A stretch of 64,000 bases of DNA from Erinaceus europaeus (lineage: Eukaryota > Chordata > Mammalia > Eulipotyphla > Erinaceidae), in NCBI RefSeq assembly GCF_950295315.1, contig NC_080171.1, positions 31,426,361-31,490,360 on the forward strand. The letters are read 5' to 3'. Both the position numbers and the translations under genes were made by a program. This document shows positions 62,967 through 64,000 of this stretch, one piece after another (position 1 is the first letter of the stretch; every line of letters begins with the position of its first letter). The notes below the pieces were generated by a model. That model saw only the letters and a list, made by a program, of their open reading frames with translations, made no database searches and had not been told where the DNA came from.

Positions 62967-63264
62967 ATGGAAGAAATACCCATCAAAGTTGCTGTAAGAA
63001 TTAGACCTCTGCTGTGCAAAGAAGTTCTTCATAATCATCAAGTTTGTGTGAGAGTTATCCCGAGCACCCAGCAAATTATCATTGGGAGAGATAGGGTCTT
63101 TACTTTTGACTTTGTTTTTGGCAAAAATTCTACACAAGATGAAGTTTATATCACGTGTATAAAGCCGCTTGTGTTGTCACTCATTGAGGGCTATAATGCC
63201 ACTGTTTTTGCCTATGGACAGACTGGATCTGGGAAGACATACACCATTGGAGGAGGCCATGTTG
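62967..63264 (+). CDS. KIF27: Kinesin-like protein KIF27, first coding exon (partial gene)
   Basis: KIF27 is a kinesin-4-like family motor, close to KIF7 and fly Costal-2; mouse work links it to motile-cilium central-pair assembly through the Fused kinase. The exon encodes residues 1-99 plus one base. It begins MEEIPIKVAVRIRPLLCKEV, the first strand of the motor domain, and reaches the P-loop GQTGSGKT at residues 84-91, preceded by YNATVFAYGQ; DFVFGKNSTQDEVY at about 48-61 is also typical. The start is fixed by identity with human KIF27 from memory, and by a GCC before ATGG. It ends at a GTTG|GTAAGA donor (63265), splitting an alanine codon. The rest of the motor, coiled coils and tail lie outside the window. 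Confidence 0.96.
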
Positions 63265-63270
63265 GTAAGA

Positions 63271-63690
63271 TTCTCATACTCTTGAAATTTTATTTGAAAC
63301 CCTAGAAAGAAGCTAAAGTGTGACAATTCTTGACACAGAGGAGGTGCTTAACCTGGGGACTAAAAGAATGAATAGGGTTACTCTGGTGTGTTCCTAAGAT
63401 TATCCTTGAAAGATTTGTTTTTAAATATTAAAGCTTTGTTAATCATTCGCTATGATTATGTTTGAGGAAAGATGTCCAAGATAATGCTCAGTATTCAAGT
63501 CTTTGCTGCTGTTTGCAGAATTTGAAATAGAAATGAGTTAACACAATCAAGTTTTTTGTGTTAACATCCACTTGCCAATATTAAAAATCCTGCAATCAGG
63601 ATTCAGAGTCAGTGGGAGAAATTTATATATAGCTTAAAGTATACCTTACCCTCATTTTCTAGCCAGATTTCCTCTTAAAGATTTCTTAAA
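63271..63690. other. KIF27 intron 2, nothing recognised
   Basis: Unassigned intronic sequence. Confidence 0.5.
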
Positions 63691-63692
63691 AA

Positions 63693-63860
63693 ATATTTAT
63701 GAGTTGAGATAGCATAATGGTTATGCAAAAGTCTTTTATGCCTGAGACACTGAGGTCCCAGGTTCAATCCCCAGTGCCACCAAAAGCCAGAGCTGAGTGA
63801 TGCCCTGATCTCCTTCTTCCTGTGTCTCTCATTAAAATAAATAGATAAATAAATACTTAG
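63693..63860 (+). repeat. Type D SINE
   Basis: Forward copy: GAGATAGCATAATGGTTATG; CATTAAAATAAATAGATAAA end. Confidence 0.88.
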
Positions 63861-63874
63861 AATATTTATTTATT

Positions 63875-63960
63875 TATATTGCCACCAATGTTATTGCTGG
63901 GTTTGAACCTGGGCCAGGCACATGGCAAAGCTGACTTTGCTTAATGAACTTTGGCCTGGA
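63875..63960 (-). repeat. Type E SINE fragment
   Basis: TGCCACCAATGTTATTGCTG and GGCACATGGCAAAGCTGAC; internally deleted. Confidence 0.6.
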
Positions 63961-64000
63961 TCTGTTGGCCTTTATCTGGCATACTCTCAAAATTTATTTT

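Overview
The window looks like vertebrate nuclear DNA, most likely from a hedgehog (Erinaceus). Two genes with intron-exon structure, GT-AG splice sites and CpG-island promoters lie in the same orientation. The rest is packed with tRNA-derived SINEs. The most abundant has a tRNA-like head with A and B boxes, a CT-rich body, a CAACAA/ATAA-rich end and a taxon-specific consensus that I associate from memory with Erinaceus. The rest of the repeat content is L1 LINEs, endogenous-retrovirus solo LTRs, processed pseudogenes and microsatellites. The species call is an inference.

Genes. QNG1 (C9orf64, queuosine salvage protein) is complete in four coding exons: 27134-27470, 31246-31505, 38701-38896 and 44052-44284. 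They join in frame to 341 codons plus stop, and the promoter is the CpG island at about 26530-27490. KIF27 (a kinesin linked to motile cilia and Hedgehog signalling) begins downstream on the same strand. Its CpG-island promoter is at about 56350-57130 and its first coding exon, with the kinesin P-loop, at 62967-63264; the rest lies beyond the window. The order QNG1 then KIF27 matches human 9q21 as I recall it (HNRNPK, C9orf64, KIF27 on one strand), so HNRNPK is expected to the left, although no HNRNPK exon is visible.

Layout. 1-26.5 kb: intergenic, dominated by repeats. It holds a 5'-truncated L1 with an almost open ORF2 (8.4-12.0 kb), a U1 snRNA retropseudogene inside a SINE (13.8 kb), a three-deep SINE/LTR/L1 nest (21.4-23.4 kb) and an RPL41 retropseudogene inside an old L1 (23.9 kb). 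26.5-46 kb: QNG1, with introns full of SINEs and two LTRs. 46-56 kb: intergenic, with an old L1 3' UTR, another solo LTR, a retroposed-looking C-rich tandem repeat, an MLT1 relic and a second RPL41 retropseudogene. 56-64 kb: KIF27 5' end.

SINE labels used here (mine, by sequence type). A: full-length element with the GTCGGGCGGTAGCGCAG-like head and AACAAGGGCAACAAAAGG end. A-long: A plus a further ~70 bp ending in AATAACCCTGGAGGCAAAA. B: head like GGCCGGGTGGTGGCGCACC, ending in ATCCAATAAATAAA. C: head like GGTCCGGGAGGTGGCGCAGTGG, ending in TCTCATTAATAAATAAA. D: head like AGATAGCATAATGGTTATGC. E: older element with GCCAAAGCAGCACACTATC-type sequence. G: A/B-like body with the A-long 3' end. Coordinates of old repeats are approximate, to within about 10 bases.

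The two genes are not known to share a pathway; their adjacency is conserved synteny. Apart from the L1 ORF2 remnants and short pseudogene frames, the long open frames elsewhere are SINE, microsatellite or CpG-island translations and are not annotated as genes. I found no convincing evidence of a wholly new biological system. The most unusual items are the nested and composite retroposition events described in the findings.
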